A DNA stretch of 64,000 nucleotides from Hespellia sp. (GTDB lineage Bacteria > Bacillota > Clostridia > Lachnospirales > Lachnospiraceae), in the NCBI GenBank assembly GCA_028689735.1, contig JAQVCP010000005.1, positions 26,844 through 90,843 on the forward strand. Direction: 5' to 3'. Position numbers and translations under genes: made by a program. Of this stretch, positions 52,801 through 60,361 are shown one piece after another. The notes under the pieces are model-generated. The model had not been told where the DNA came from. It saw only the letters and a list, made by a program, of their open reading frames with translations, and searched no databases. How positions within the stretch are numbered: the stretch's first letter is position 1; the number at the start of each line of letters is the position of its first letter.

Positions 52801-54226
52801 AGATCCAGATGTATTCCTTCCTGCAGTCATTAAATATACGATATGTATGGTTTACCGGAGTTGATGTCCGGATTGCATCGATCATCTTTGACTGAAGCTC
52901 GGCAAGGTCATCAGGATGCACATTTAAATAATCTGTTTGTTTCTGTACAGATTTTACACTTTCATCTGAATAGCCAAATATTTTATAGAAAGCCTGATTG
53001 TGAACAAGCGGATGGATTCCGTCCTGATCAGCAAGATACAAGCACATGCCACCCGGTACATGCTCAATTACAGAGGAAAGCTGATCCATCAGTTCCTTGT
53101 TTTTTTGCTCGGTCTCCCTGCGCTGCGTCACATCTTCAATGTATTCCACATGCGCCTCAATTCCGTTCCAATCGGTCAGCTTGCCTCTTAAATGATAAAC
53201 GCCGCCATTCATAGGATACCGAACGTCTCTGCAGAAAAACTCATCGTGATGCATCAAATGGATTTTGCAAAATTCGCAGGGGGAGGTCTGGTCGAACAAA
53301 AATTCATAGCACTTTTTCCCTATCGTATTCTGACGTTCTTTTCCAGCCAGATCAAGTCCCTTCTGGTTAATATGGAGAAGTTCGTAATTCCTTGTGTCAC
53401 TGACGTAGATTGCACTTTGAGATTCATTCACCAGATTGGCATACAGCTGTGTCATTTTAGATGATTTCTGATAAACGGCATGAACAAGGAATCCGTCCTC
53501 ATCTGCCTGTATGAAAATGGCATTTAAATTAATCCAGGCAAGTCCGCCGCCTTTCAGGCAGATACGGTAGGCTACGTCAATAGAGCTGCCGCTTTTTACA
53601 GCCGCTTCAGCAATCGTAAGTATACGGGCGCGATCTTCTCCATATATGATTCTTGACGCATCCTCGCTGGTGTACGCAGCGTACTCCTCTCTCGTGTATC
53701 CGCTTAAAGCGGCCACACCATCTGAAAAGTACAGCGTTTCCAAATGATCAGTCCAGCGGTAAATTGCAATACCGCCAGGGATGTTATTGATTAGATTCGC
53801 CGCCTCCATTCTGTTTTTTTGGAGTGCTTCATTCAGCCTTTGCTCTTTTTCCAACGCAAAACATCCAAGCACGTTTTTAACACGTGCCTGGATTACCCGT
53901 TCGCCGGCCGGCTTTGAAATAAAATCCGCTGCTCCGTTCTCCAAGGCTGCCAGTTGGCAGCTCTCCTGGGCGGTTACGGCAATGACCGGGATAGCGCCGT
54001 ACACGCTATCTTTTATCCGTTTGAGCACCTCAATCCCATCTATCACCTGCATGTCAATATTCAGCAGAATCACTGAAATATCCTCGCTGTGCCTGTGAAT
54101 AACATCAATAGCCTCTTTTTCATTTCCCGCATATAAAACTCTATACTCATTCGAAAAGACAGCACCCATTACCGCCCTGTTTGCATCAATGTCATCGACA
54201 ATGAGCATAGTTGATTTTCTATCCAT
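49889..54226 (-). CDS. Giant hybrid kinase with an N-terminal pseudo-receiver
   Basis: A 1445-residue cytoplasmic hybrid kinase. Order: receiver (5-120), a chain of PAS-like domains (about 145-1000, each with GG..G or YSDG..LSGY motifs), HisKA FLARMSHDIRTPMNAIIGMT (His about 1071), HATPase GTGLGLAIVKNLVEAMGG, and a C-terminal receiver with YDAILMDVRMPVMGG. The N-terminal receiver keeps VDD and the later Lys (ISKPAG) but reads LLNIDMQVIDG where LLDxxMPxxDG is expected, so the phosphoacceptor Asp is Asn. It is therefore probably not phosphorylated. Multiple PAS units suggest many inputs or a redox/ligand sensor. Its promoter is at 54452-54480. Confidence 0.92.
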   Translation of the reverse strand: MDRKSTMLIVDDIDANRAVMGAVFSNEYRVLYAGNEKEAIDVIHRHSEDISVILLNIDMQVIDGIEVLKRIKDSVYGAIPVIAVTAQESCQLAALENGAADFISKPAGERVIQARVKNVLGCFALEKEQRLNEALQKNRMEAANLINNIPGGIAIYRWTDHLETLYFSDGVAALSGYTREEYAAYTSEDASRIIYGEDRARILTIAEAAVKSGSSIDVAYRICLKGGGLAWINLNAIFIQADEDGFLVHAVYQKSSKMTQLYANLVNESQSAIYVSDTRNYELLHINQKGLDLAGKERQNTIGKKCYEFLFDQTSPCEFCKIHLMHHDEFFCRDVRYPMNGGVYHLRGKLTDWNGIEAHVEYIEDVTQRRETEQKNKELMDQLSSVIEHVPGGMCLYLADQDGIHPLVHNQAFYKIFGYSDESVKSVQKQTDYLNVHPDDLAELQSKMIDAIRTSTPVNHTYRIFNDCRKEYIWIYLNAIIIDQPDDTKLCYVSYTDVTEERKVQQQLMQAKNDMQTLMKKEEEALNSYRTLVNTVPGGIALYEINGNKIKTMFYSDGLCELSGYSREERERICEDDAMALTYEEDVPLLNETIKNALENQSNLELTYRINTKSGKPRWINLCCTYLSSQNGKPTFCAVFTDIDEMKSIEEAEKEQQLRYQVAIKSSGINVWEYDIQNDVLTVVSNSSRIKQNCFTIENYIHSTVENGYVRGDSLKTFYSIFERLKNGEKEVSEDIWYKTTDEAGWWCERVIYTTVFDEKGIPVKAFGAGRDVTREKEAVKKFDEEMSYRSALQQTIIESLKINLTQNTIVDGDSQFHVLAEWIGSHNADFYFSKTVDYILGEKNKEEYRTTFNRQSLLNYFNRGDYSVSAEFTRVFDTSKIYWIRYNVHLMKNPETKDIYAFVVANDTTDENAMKSIMETISRTDYDFFVVVDGESDKAVDYTVNSGKKLFTENQAFQEQNEIIIRQTVCEEDVERVVEESQIANVLKNIANGKVHKFDFNMRDDDKNGEIRRKQLQLTQINKDRKVYLMTRIDVTSVYNEQMRHQKELEQALVSAKQANLAKSDFLARMSHDIRTPMNAIIGMTELAKDEDNPPKTAEYLSNIDSSSHFLLGLINDILDLSKIESGKIRLYEEPFTMKEFRQNIETVILPLIEAKHIDFSIKSSCDISCILTDKLRFTQIFFNLLSNAVKFTPEGGKIEFSCEHIPDHDGKYGMRCTVRDNGIGISREFQKCLFEPFYQENRDKDFNQTGTGLGLAIVKNLVEAMGGSISVYSTIGKGSEFVVDLYVSTAELDVKKEKSPDCFDMDLSGTHILLVEDNNLNIVVAKRLLERKGCIVEVAANGRQAIQQFTKNAAFFYDAILMDVRMPVMGGLEAAQQIRNMTKADAKSIPIIAMTADAFVEDRDKTKKAGMNAHLSKPIDPKLLYRTLYSFVYENKAVKKENE

Positions 54227-54451
54227 ACAGCTGCCTCTATCCTTTCCCTATTCCAGAGTTGCCGCCTCTAATTACATCTTCATTATGCTGCATATCTGCT
54301 CTTTACAAATTCTCAAATTCCACTTGTATGCTTTCGTAAATGGTGTCACTTTGCTGCCTCAAATAAACATATGATTCATCAAAAAAACATGTGATTACAA
54401 GTTATGTTTTAGAAGCCAATTGTCTTAAAACAGTGTAACTCTATATGGTTT

Positions 54452-54480
54452 ATAATATGAGTTTTTGTGACAAAAGTCAA
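54452..54480 (-). promoter_or_regulatory. Promoter of the two-kinase operon
   Basis: On the minus strand TTGACT (54475-54480), 17-base spacer, TATTAT (54452-54457). It leaves a leader of about 220 bases before the kinase start at 54226. The rest of the 329-base gap (54227-54555) holds no gene that I can support. Confidence 0.75.
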
Positions 54481-54555
54481 TTTGTTTCTATATGCTGCCG
54501 CTTTACGCTGCAATTCATCCGCAACCGCCACCAAAGACTCCATTTTAGCGAAGTC

Positions 54556-55347
54556 TTACCTTCGCCTGTCTATAATTGGAACTGCAACCTGCGTAATGTA
54601 GTCCGCACTGTTTGTTCCGCGAGTGGGTGGTCCTTCTAAATAGATAGACCGGAAATTGCCACTTACAGCAATATTATTTTCTTTCACATACTGTTTTAAG
54701 GCGCCTATGGCAGCTCCGGTTCCTTCATAAGGACCGCGATAGTAAATGCAAAGTGCAGGCGTTTCCGGAAATTCACGACGTTCCGGTCCATCAAAACAGT
54801 CTTCAACAGGAATGGAGCACAGAAGCTCAAGCGGATACTCTTCAGCAGTCTGGCGAACAGTAAACATGCGTCGAACCATGGACATATGCCCTGTGCGTGC
54901 GGCAGCGATGTAAGTATCCCGTAAACGAATCGCTGCTTCGGCAGCATCTTTGCATGTGTACTGGCGGCAGAAGCAGATTTGACTGTACAGCGTCACATAG
55001 TGTACGGTGAAATCCCCGGGGATTGCCGAGCGCACTTGCAGCATCTCAATGTTTCTCTCCAATGAGTCCCGCATTTCCATCAATCGCTGTAAGTGTTTGT
55101 CAATGTTTGTTGTATCATAGTAATACTCTGCCACCTCTTTCAGCGACAGTCCCAGAGACTGCAGGGTCCGGATTGAGCGGAGCTGCGTCATATTATCAGC
55201 GGTGTAGTAGCGATAACCACTGACCCCGTCTTTGACGGCGGGAGTCACCAGCCCATGATCTTCATAGTTTAATATCATCTTTCGGCTGATGCCGAGTATT
55301 TTTGCCACTTCTCCAATCTGGAAAAGGCTTTCATCACATTTTCTCAT
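54556..55347 (-). CDS. MerR family regulator with effector-binding domain
   Basis: A 263-residue protein. Residues about 10-78 are a MerR helix-turn-helix and wing (FQIGEVAKILGISRKMILNY, YRYYTADNMTQLRSIRTLQS). A coiled-coil helix follows, then a C-terminal GyrI-like (BmrR-type) domain (CIYYRGPYEGTGAAIGALKQ, AVSGNFRSIYLEGPP, YITQVAVPI), which binds small hydrophobic ligands. The start at 55347 follows GGAGG. It is divergent from the tocopherol-cyclase-like gene, which it may regulate, in the usual MerR layout. Confidence 0.9.
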   Translation of the reverse strand: MRKCDESLFQIGEVAKILGISRKMILNYEDHGLVTPAVKDGVSGYRYYTADNMTQLRSIRTLQSLGLSLKEVAEYYYDTTNIDKHLQRLMEMRDSLERNIEMLQVRSAIPGDFTVHYVTLYSQICFCRQYTCKDAAEAAIRLRDTYIAAARTGHMSMVRRMFTVRQTAEEYPLELLCSIPVEDCFDGPERREFPETPALCIYYRGPYEGTGAAIGALKQYVKENNIAVSGNFRSIYLEGPPTRGTNSADYITQVAVPIIDRRR

Positions 55348-55384
55348 AGAGTCCCCTCCAATTTCAGGAAACATATCAACTCGC

Positions 55385-55436
55385 ACATTAATGTACGGTG
55401 CAAAACTATTATAGCAAACTGGGCATTATGATGCAA
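55385..55436 (-). promoter_or_regulatory. merR-type gene promoter and dyad
   Basis: TTGCAT (55431-55436) and TATAAT (55408-55413) on the minus strand, spacer 17. Just downstream is ACATTAATGT (55385-55394), a perfect 10-bp palindrome inside GCAC...GTGC, a possible autoregulatory operator. Confidence 0.7.
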
Positions 55437-55530
55437 GAATTAATGCGTGAATGGATTGTATGAAGTCATTTAACTATCCGGCATGATTCTGCCTGAAATG
55501 GTCAATACTATCTGCCATGGAGGTAACGAT

Positions 55531-56406
55531 ATGAAACATTTGTGTAGGAAGACAGACAATGGATTTGAAGGCTGGTATTTTAAGCACCAGAAAGGAAACG
55601 AGATGATTGCATTTATACCGGGAAGAGCCGAGAGCGGTCCATTTATTCAGATGATTGGAAACTGCGGGGCACGGCAGTTCCCGGTGCCCAACTTGTCAAT
55701 AGACAACCATGGTATCCATGCCGGAAACTGCCTTTTCTCATATTCTGGCTGCAAGATTGACCTGCCTGGTATCCGTGGCAGAATTGAATACGGAAAGTTT
55801 ACACCACTCTGCTCAGACATCATGGGACCCTTCCGCTATCTTCCTATGGAATGCCGTCACGGTGTCATCAGCATGACCCATAGTCTCCGCGGCAGTTTAA
55901 AAATAGATGGTAAGATACACTGCTTTAACGATGGTACAGGATATATCGAGAAGGACAGTGGTACTTCTTTTCCCAGCTCCTATACCTGGTTACAGTGCAA
56001 TGATTTTTCAGAACCTTGCTCTATCATGGTGTCTATTGCCCATATACCTATTTATAATATCAATTTCACAGGCTGCATCTGTGCCATTCTATATAAAAAT
56101 CACGAATACCGCCTTGCCACCTACCGCCGTGTTCATATCCGCAAAGCAGATTCCCAACAGATATGCCTTTCCCAGGGGAAACTTTTTCTTAAGATTACTA
56201 TAAAATCACCAGCTAACAGCCATCCTTTACACGCCCCCGTAAGTGGACAGATGTCTAGAATCATACGTGAAAATACCAATACTTGTATACATGTGCGCCT
56301 TTGGAATAATGGCCTGCCAGTGATTGATCTGCATAGCGAAAATGCTGCTTTTGAGTTCATACCGGCCATGCCCGCGATTCCACAAAAAGGATTCTCCCTG
56401 TTGTAG
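55531..56406 (+). CDS. Tocopherol-cyclase-like protein
   Basis: A 291-residue protein of the tocopherol cyclase/lipocalin-like family (PF14249). It starts with GFEGWYFKHQKGNEMIAFIP, the family signature, and has SDIMGPFRYLPMECRHGVIS, ISMTHSLRGSLKIDG, GTGYIEKDSGTSFPSSYTWL and AILYKNHEYRLATYRR. Plant members cyclise tocopherol precursors; bacterial ones in Clostridia are unlikely to do so and have no known substrate. GGAGG precedes the ATG. It is divergent from the MerR regulator. Confidence 0.82.
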   Translation: MKHLCRKTDNGFEGWYFKHQKGNEMIAFIPGRAESGPFIQMIGNCGARQFPVPNLSIDNHGIHAGNCLFSYSGCKIDLPGIRGRIEYGKFTPLCSDIMGPFRYLPMECRHGVISMTHSLRGSLKIDGKIHCFNDGTGYIEKDSGTSFPSSYTWLQCNDFSEPCSIMVSIAHIPIYNINFTGCICAILYKNHEYRLATYRRVHIRKADSQQICLSQGKLFLKITIKSPANSHPLHAPVSGQMSRIIRENTNTCIHVRLWNNGLPVIDLHSENAAFEFIPAMPAIPQKGFSLL

Positions 56407-56596
56407 ATTTTTCAATTTGGATATGATAAGATAGTGCTATCAAATTTTTTGATTCATTTTGGGGGAAACACAAAAAATTATTCACCATGAGTGACCAACA
56501 CCATACCGCCCCCTCTTTGCTTATATACTTTTTATTTTATCATGGTGGAAAGTTCTGATAAAACGGATTGTGAAATCATCTGGAAAAGAGGCTCCT

Positions 56597-58240
56597 ATGA
56601 AAAAAAAGGCTTGTATTGTGTTTATTTCCTCCATACTTGTTATATATCTTGCCATGCTCTGGCTTTCCATCTCCAACCGGGAGTCAGCTGCATTGCCCAA
56701 GACGGTCGATGAACAGATTGTACTGGTTCAAGATGGCGAGCTGACCAACGGCGGGCAGCGTACGGAAATTGCCCTCCCGAACTATTTTGATGTGACAGAC
56801 GAAACACGGTTGCAATTCACGCTCAATTACGCCTTTTCCGGTCGAACGGTTCCATCGCTGATTTTGCAGGCCAATCACACGTTTATGACGATTTTGCTTG
56901 ACGGGGAAGTACTTTACCATGTTGAGCCACAGATGTATTCGTTGGGCAACTATTTCACGCATATTCCCCTGCCCCAGAAAGTAAGTGATGGACACCTGGA
57001 AATTCGCGTCACCGTGCCTGCGAATGGACTGTCCCGCGTTTCAATGCCTGAGCTGATTATTGCCGATGAGTCTGTTTTCCTTAGACAACAAGTGCTGCGG
57101 GATATTCCGGCTCTTGTGCTCAACACACTGATTCTCCTCAGCGGGCTGATCCTCCTTGGCCTCTCCTTGATGGCTCGCAAGGGAATTGACCTTTACAAAA
57201 TGCTGCTGCGCGGCTTTTTGGCGATAAACTGCGGACTATATTTCATGTGTGAAACCTATAGCATCGTATACCTTGCCTCTAACGCAAGGATCGTCTATCT
57301 GGTGGATATGCTGTCCTTTGCCATGCTGGGTCCCCCACTGCTGGCACTGTTTGGCTGGGAGCTGAAAGATTGGCGTGGGAAACTGCTAAGGCTCATTGCG
57401 GGAGTCGGCACAACTGCAGCACTGGCGGAAGTGGCAGTATCTCTGCTCAGCGGTATAGAACTGCGGAAGCTTCTGCCAGTGACACAGGCGGTACAGATTC
57501 TGGGAATTTTAGCGGTGATTACCTGTATTATATATGGCCTTATCCGCAAAAAGAGTAATCGTGGGCTTTATTTCGGGGGACTAATTGCACTGACCGGTGC
57601 GATTGACCTTACTTTGTTCTTATGCGAGGTTGGAGAAAACAATGTGTTTTTCCTAAAAATTGGTATTTTGATCTATTTGCTTTATCAAATGTATCAATTT
57701 GTCCGCTTACTCATGCAGCACAGTGCGGAGGCAGTGCGGGAATCCTATTACAAGACACTGGCATTGCAGGACCCACTTTCACACTGTTACTCACGTGCGG
57801 CGTTTGAACTGGATAAGAGCGCATGGTGTGGGGAAACCGTGCGCACGGTATTTTTCATGGATCTGAATAACTTAAAGACGACCAACGATCTCTACGGCCA
57901 CGGCGCGGGTGATCAGCTGATTCATGCGTTCGGTGATGTGTTAAACCGTGTGTTCTTATCCGTTGGAAAATGCTACCGCGTAGGCGGTGACGAATTCTGG
58001 GTGTTCTGCGATGGTCTGACTCCCGGGAAGGCTGACGAAATGATACACGCAGTAAAGCAAGCCACCGAATCATACAATTGTGACTCTTCTTTGCCGGCCA
58101 CGCTGAGCTACGCCATCGGCGTGTGTGATACCAGCGAAACACACGGCGATTTAGACCGCGCCATTGAACTTGCTGACGCACGTATGTATGAAAACAAGCG
58201 CACTATAAAATATCCGGACACGGTCATGATGCCCTCGTAA
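56597..58240 (+). CDS. Membrane diguanylate cyclase
   Basis: A 547-residue membrane protein. It has an N-terminal membrane segment (KKKACIVFISSILVIYLAML), an extracellular part to about 185, then a seven-helix block (7TMR-DISM-like) to about 385 and a GGDEF domain (about 390-547) with VFFMDLNNLKTTNDLYGHGA and the active-site RVGGDEFWVF. It would make cyclic di-GMP. No I-site (RxxD) is obvious. The start at 56597 follows GAAAAGAGG. Its 3' end abuts a broken cytidylate-kinase-like gene of opposite orientation, so this whole block seems to have been moved in. Confidence 0.9.
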   Translation: MKKKACIVFISSILVIYLAMLWLSISNRESAALPKTVDEQIVLVQDGELTNGGQRTEIALPNYFDVTDETRLQFTLNYAFSGRTVPSLILQANHTFMTILLDGEVLYHVEPQMYSLGNYFTHIPLPQKVSDGHLEIRVTVPANGLSRVSMPELIIADESVFLRQQVLRDIPALVLNTLILLSGLILLGLSLMARKGIDLYKMLLRGFLAINCGLYFMCETYSIVYLASNARIVYLVDMLSFAMLGPPLLALFGWELKDWRGKLLRLIAGVGTTAALAEVAVSLLSGIELRKLLPVTQAVQILGILAVITCIIYGLIRKKSNRGLYFGGLIALTGAIDLTLFLCEVGENNVFFLKIGILIYLLYQMYQFVRLLMQHSAEAVRESYYKTLALQDPLSHCYSRAAFELDKSAWCGETVRTVFFMDLNNLKTTNDLYGHGAGDQLIHAFGDVLNRVFLSVGKCYRVGGDEFWVFCDGLTPGKADEMIHAVKQATESYNCDSSLPATLSYAIGVCDTSETHGDLDRAIELADARMYENKRTIKYPDTVMMPS

Positions 58241-58265
58241 AGACAATGAGTAAAGATACGAAATG

Positions 58266-58344
58266 GCTTTTCCACTAATTTCCTGCCCAGTTCACGTCCA
58301 CCTGCTCCAAACTGTCTTCCAATGGTAATAATTGTTTTACTCAT
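58266..58344 (-). pseudogene. Truncated cytidylate-kinase-like gene (N-terminal 26 residues)
   Basis: A start codon that overlaps the MATE stop (TAATG) begins MSKTIITIGRQFGAGGRELG, followed by RKLVE, the P-loop start of cytidylate-kinase-like proteins. The homology stops near 58266 and the frame then runs antisense through the end of the diguanylate cyclase gene. Intact relatives are about 200 residues. The remnant marks a rearrangement breakpoint at 58241-58266. The coupling suggests that MATE and the kinase were an operon. Confidence 0.8.
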
Positions 58345-59729
58345 TATGCTTCTACCTCACCTTTCTTTGCTGAAACACGCAATTCCTTCATAACGGATTT
58401 CACCATAATAATCATAACCAGGAATGTTACTTTATCTGCTATCGGTGCAGAGAATAATGGCCCCTCTACGCCAAGCGCTAATGGTAAGATTAGTACAAGA
58501 GGTACACTTAATATAAAATCTCTAAGCAGTGAAAGCCCCATTGCCATAACTGGTTTTCCTAATGATTGTAAAAATACACTTGTTGCTTTTACGATACAGC
58601 AGAAGATAATAGTACTTAAGAAGATACGGAATGACAGTACTCCAAACTCATTATATAAGCTGCTCTCGCTTCCGAACAGACTAAGAATCTGTAACGGGAA
58701 TACTTCAAAGCACACGGTAGCAATCGCTCCGATACACACTTCTGCTATCATCATTTTTTTATAGATTTCTTTGACACGGTCATGGTGACCTGCGCCATAA
58801 TTGTATCCTGCGATTGGCTGTGAACCTGCTGCCACACCAATTACAAATGCGATAACAATCTGGAATACTTTCATTACAATTCCAACAACTGTCATTGGAA
58901 TATCTGCACCATATTTTGACATCGCTCCATATTTTACTAACACATTGTTCATAACACCCATAATAATTACAATGGATAATTGTGTCAGGAAACTACTGAT
59001 TCCAAGTGGTAATACGTTATGAAGAATTGCACCATTTAACACAAAGCTTCTCTTGGATAATCGAAATGACTTTGTATGGAATAAATAATATACCGCAAGA
59101 ACCGCTGATACAATCTGACCAGCTATGGTAGCAATCGCCGCACCTTTTACGCCCCAGTGTAATACAAAAATTGCAATAGGATCCAGGATTACGTTAATGA
59201 TACATCCAACTAAGGTAGAAATCATAGCAAACTGTGGGCTTCCATCTGCACGAATTACAGAGTTCATTCCATTGGCAAACATAAAAAATGGAATACCAAT
59301 TACAATAATATCAAAGTAATCTCTCGCATACTCGATGTTGTTTTCTGTGGCTCCGAAAGCACCCAGGATGCCTTCTCTGCTCAATATAAAGATAATCATT
59401 AAAATAATACTTCCAATGACTAACATAGTAATTCCATTTCCAACGCCTTTTTTCGTACCTTCTGTGTCTCTTTTCCCCTGACAGATACTTAAAAAAGCTG
59501 CACATCCATCTCCGATCATTAAGGCAAGGGCAAGGGCGATAACCGTAATTGGAAATACTACGTTTGTAGCTCCATTTCCAAGGTATCCAACACCTCTTCC
59601 GATGAAGATCTGGTCTACAATATTGTAAAGTGACGATACAAGCAAAGACATGATACATGGAATAGAGAACTTCATCATAAGTTTTCCAATCGGTGCCTCC
59701 GCAAGATATAAATTTGAGTTTTGATTCAT
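58344..59729 (-). CDS. MATE family efflux transporter
   Basis: A 461-residue inner-membrane transporter with twelve predicted helices. MMKFSIPCIMSLLVSSLYNI, VDQIFIGRGVGYLGNGA is the typical start, and GAAGSQPIAGYNYGAG... region (VAAGSQPIAGYNYGAGHHDR) is the MATE signature in the second half. It exports drugs or other organic cations using a Na+ or H+ gradient. GAAGGAG precedes the ATG. A terminator-like hairpin in its leader (59756-59800) suggests attenuation. Confidence 0.94.
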   Translation of the reverse strand: MNQNSNLYLAEAPIGKLMMKFSIPCIMSLLVSSLYNIVDQIFIGRGVGYLGNGATNVVFPITVIALALALMIGDGCAAFLSICQGKRDTEGTKKGVGNGITMLVIGSIILMIIFILSREGILGAFGATENNIEYARDYFDIIVIGIPFFMFANGMNSVIRADGSPQFAMISTLVGCIINVILDPIAIFVLHWGVKGAAIATIAGQIVSAVLAVYYLFHTKSFRLSKRSFVLNGAILHNVLPLGISSFLTQLSIVIIMGVMNNVLVKYGAMSKYGADIPMTVVGIVMKVFQIVIAFVIGVAAGSQPIAGYNYGAGHHDRVKEIYKKMMIAEVCIGAIATVCFEVFPLQILSLFGSESSLYNEFGVLSFRIFLSTIIFCCIVKATSVFLQSLGKPVMAMGLSLLRDFILSVPLVLILPLALGVEGPLFSAPIADKVTFLVMIIMVKSVMKELRVSAKKGEVEA

Positions 59730-59755
59730 TTTGTTTTCTCCTTCTTTTTACTTAC

Positions 59756-59817
59756 AAAAAAATGATAGCTACTGTGTTTGGCTTTCACACAATAGCTACC
59801 ACCTGTTTCAATGACAT
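59756..59817 (-). terminator. Leader terminator and possible leader peptide of the MATE gene
   Basis: On the minus strand GGTAGCTATTGTGT pairs with ACACAGTAGCTATC (14 pairs, two wobbles, 9-base loop) and is followed by ATTTTTTTG. A 10-codon frame, MSLKQVVAIV, runs from 59817 to 59785 and stops within the hairpin stem-loop. Its ATG is only 4 bases from the -10 box, so it would be leaderless. The arrangement could couple translation to read-through, as in antibiotic-induced efflux leaders. Confidence 0.65.
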
Positions 59818-59821
59818 TCTT

Positions 59822-59850
59822 ATTATACACTAATAAAAAAAGTCCTCGTA
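59822..59850 (-). promoter_or_regulatory. Likely promoter of the MATE transcript
   Basis: TATAAT at 59822-59827 (minus strand) with a weak -35, TACGAG, at 59845-59850, spacer 17. The transcript would begin within a few bases of the small leader frame. Confidence 0.55.
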
Positions 59851-60361
59851 ATATGTAATTAGTACCGAACTTTTCTCGAATTTTCCCGTTCTCATGCGCA
59901 AAATGCTTGCTTATTCTCCTGTTTTTATAGAAAGAAAGCAATCCCAAGTTTCTTTTGCGACTGCTTCTGTTGTTCCACTTGCTCTGAAGCTTGCTACTAA
60001 TGTTTCGCTGACTCCAATCTCCTGCTTCCTGTGGCATCTCTTTCGTTGTTACACTCCCGCCATCAATGATCTCCACAGTGTCTGGAAGTGTCTTTTTATC
60101 CTCTTCTCTTCACCCTACATACAATATAAATTTCCATGATATGTTCCCATAAACCTTAAAATACCGTTATGGTTGAGTAGTTGGTTTTATTGTCACTGAG
60201 AATTCCCGTAGAATCAATGCTTCTGACGTGTGAGCAACACGACACTTTCGCAATGGCACGAGGAAATAGAAAGTACGTCAAATTCCATTTTCCGTTCGTG
60301 GTAACAGAGCCACCGACTTTTCAGAAAATTCTTACTCCATGGAAATAAGTCAAGAGATGTC
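59851..60361. other. Gap without a supported gene, probable decayed DNA
   Basis: About 510 bases. Short fragments look coding in one or another frame, for example GVSETLVASFRASGTTEAVA on the minus strand (about 59950-60025) and DTFAMARGNRKYVKFHFPF on the plus strand (about 60238-60300), but no open frame has a ribosome binding site and a family match. They may be eroded insertion or transporter remnants at the edge of the mobile segment to the right. Confidence 0.4.

Noticed and set aside
59726..60076. 116-residue basic minus-strand frame
   Set aside because: It runs through the terminator and promoter of the MATE gene and has no family match or ribosome binding site.
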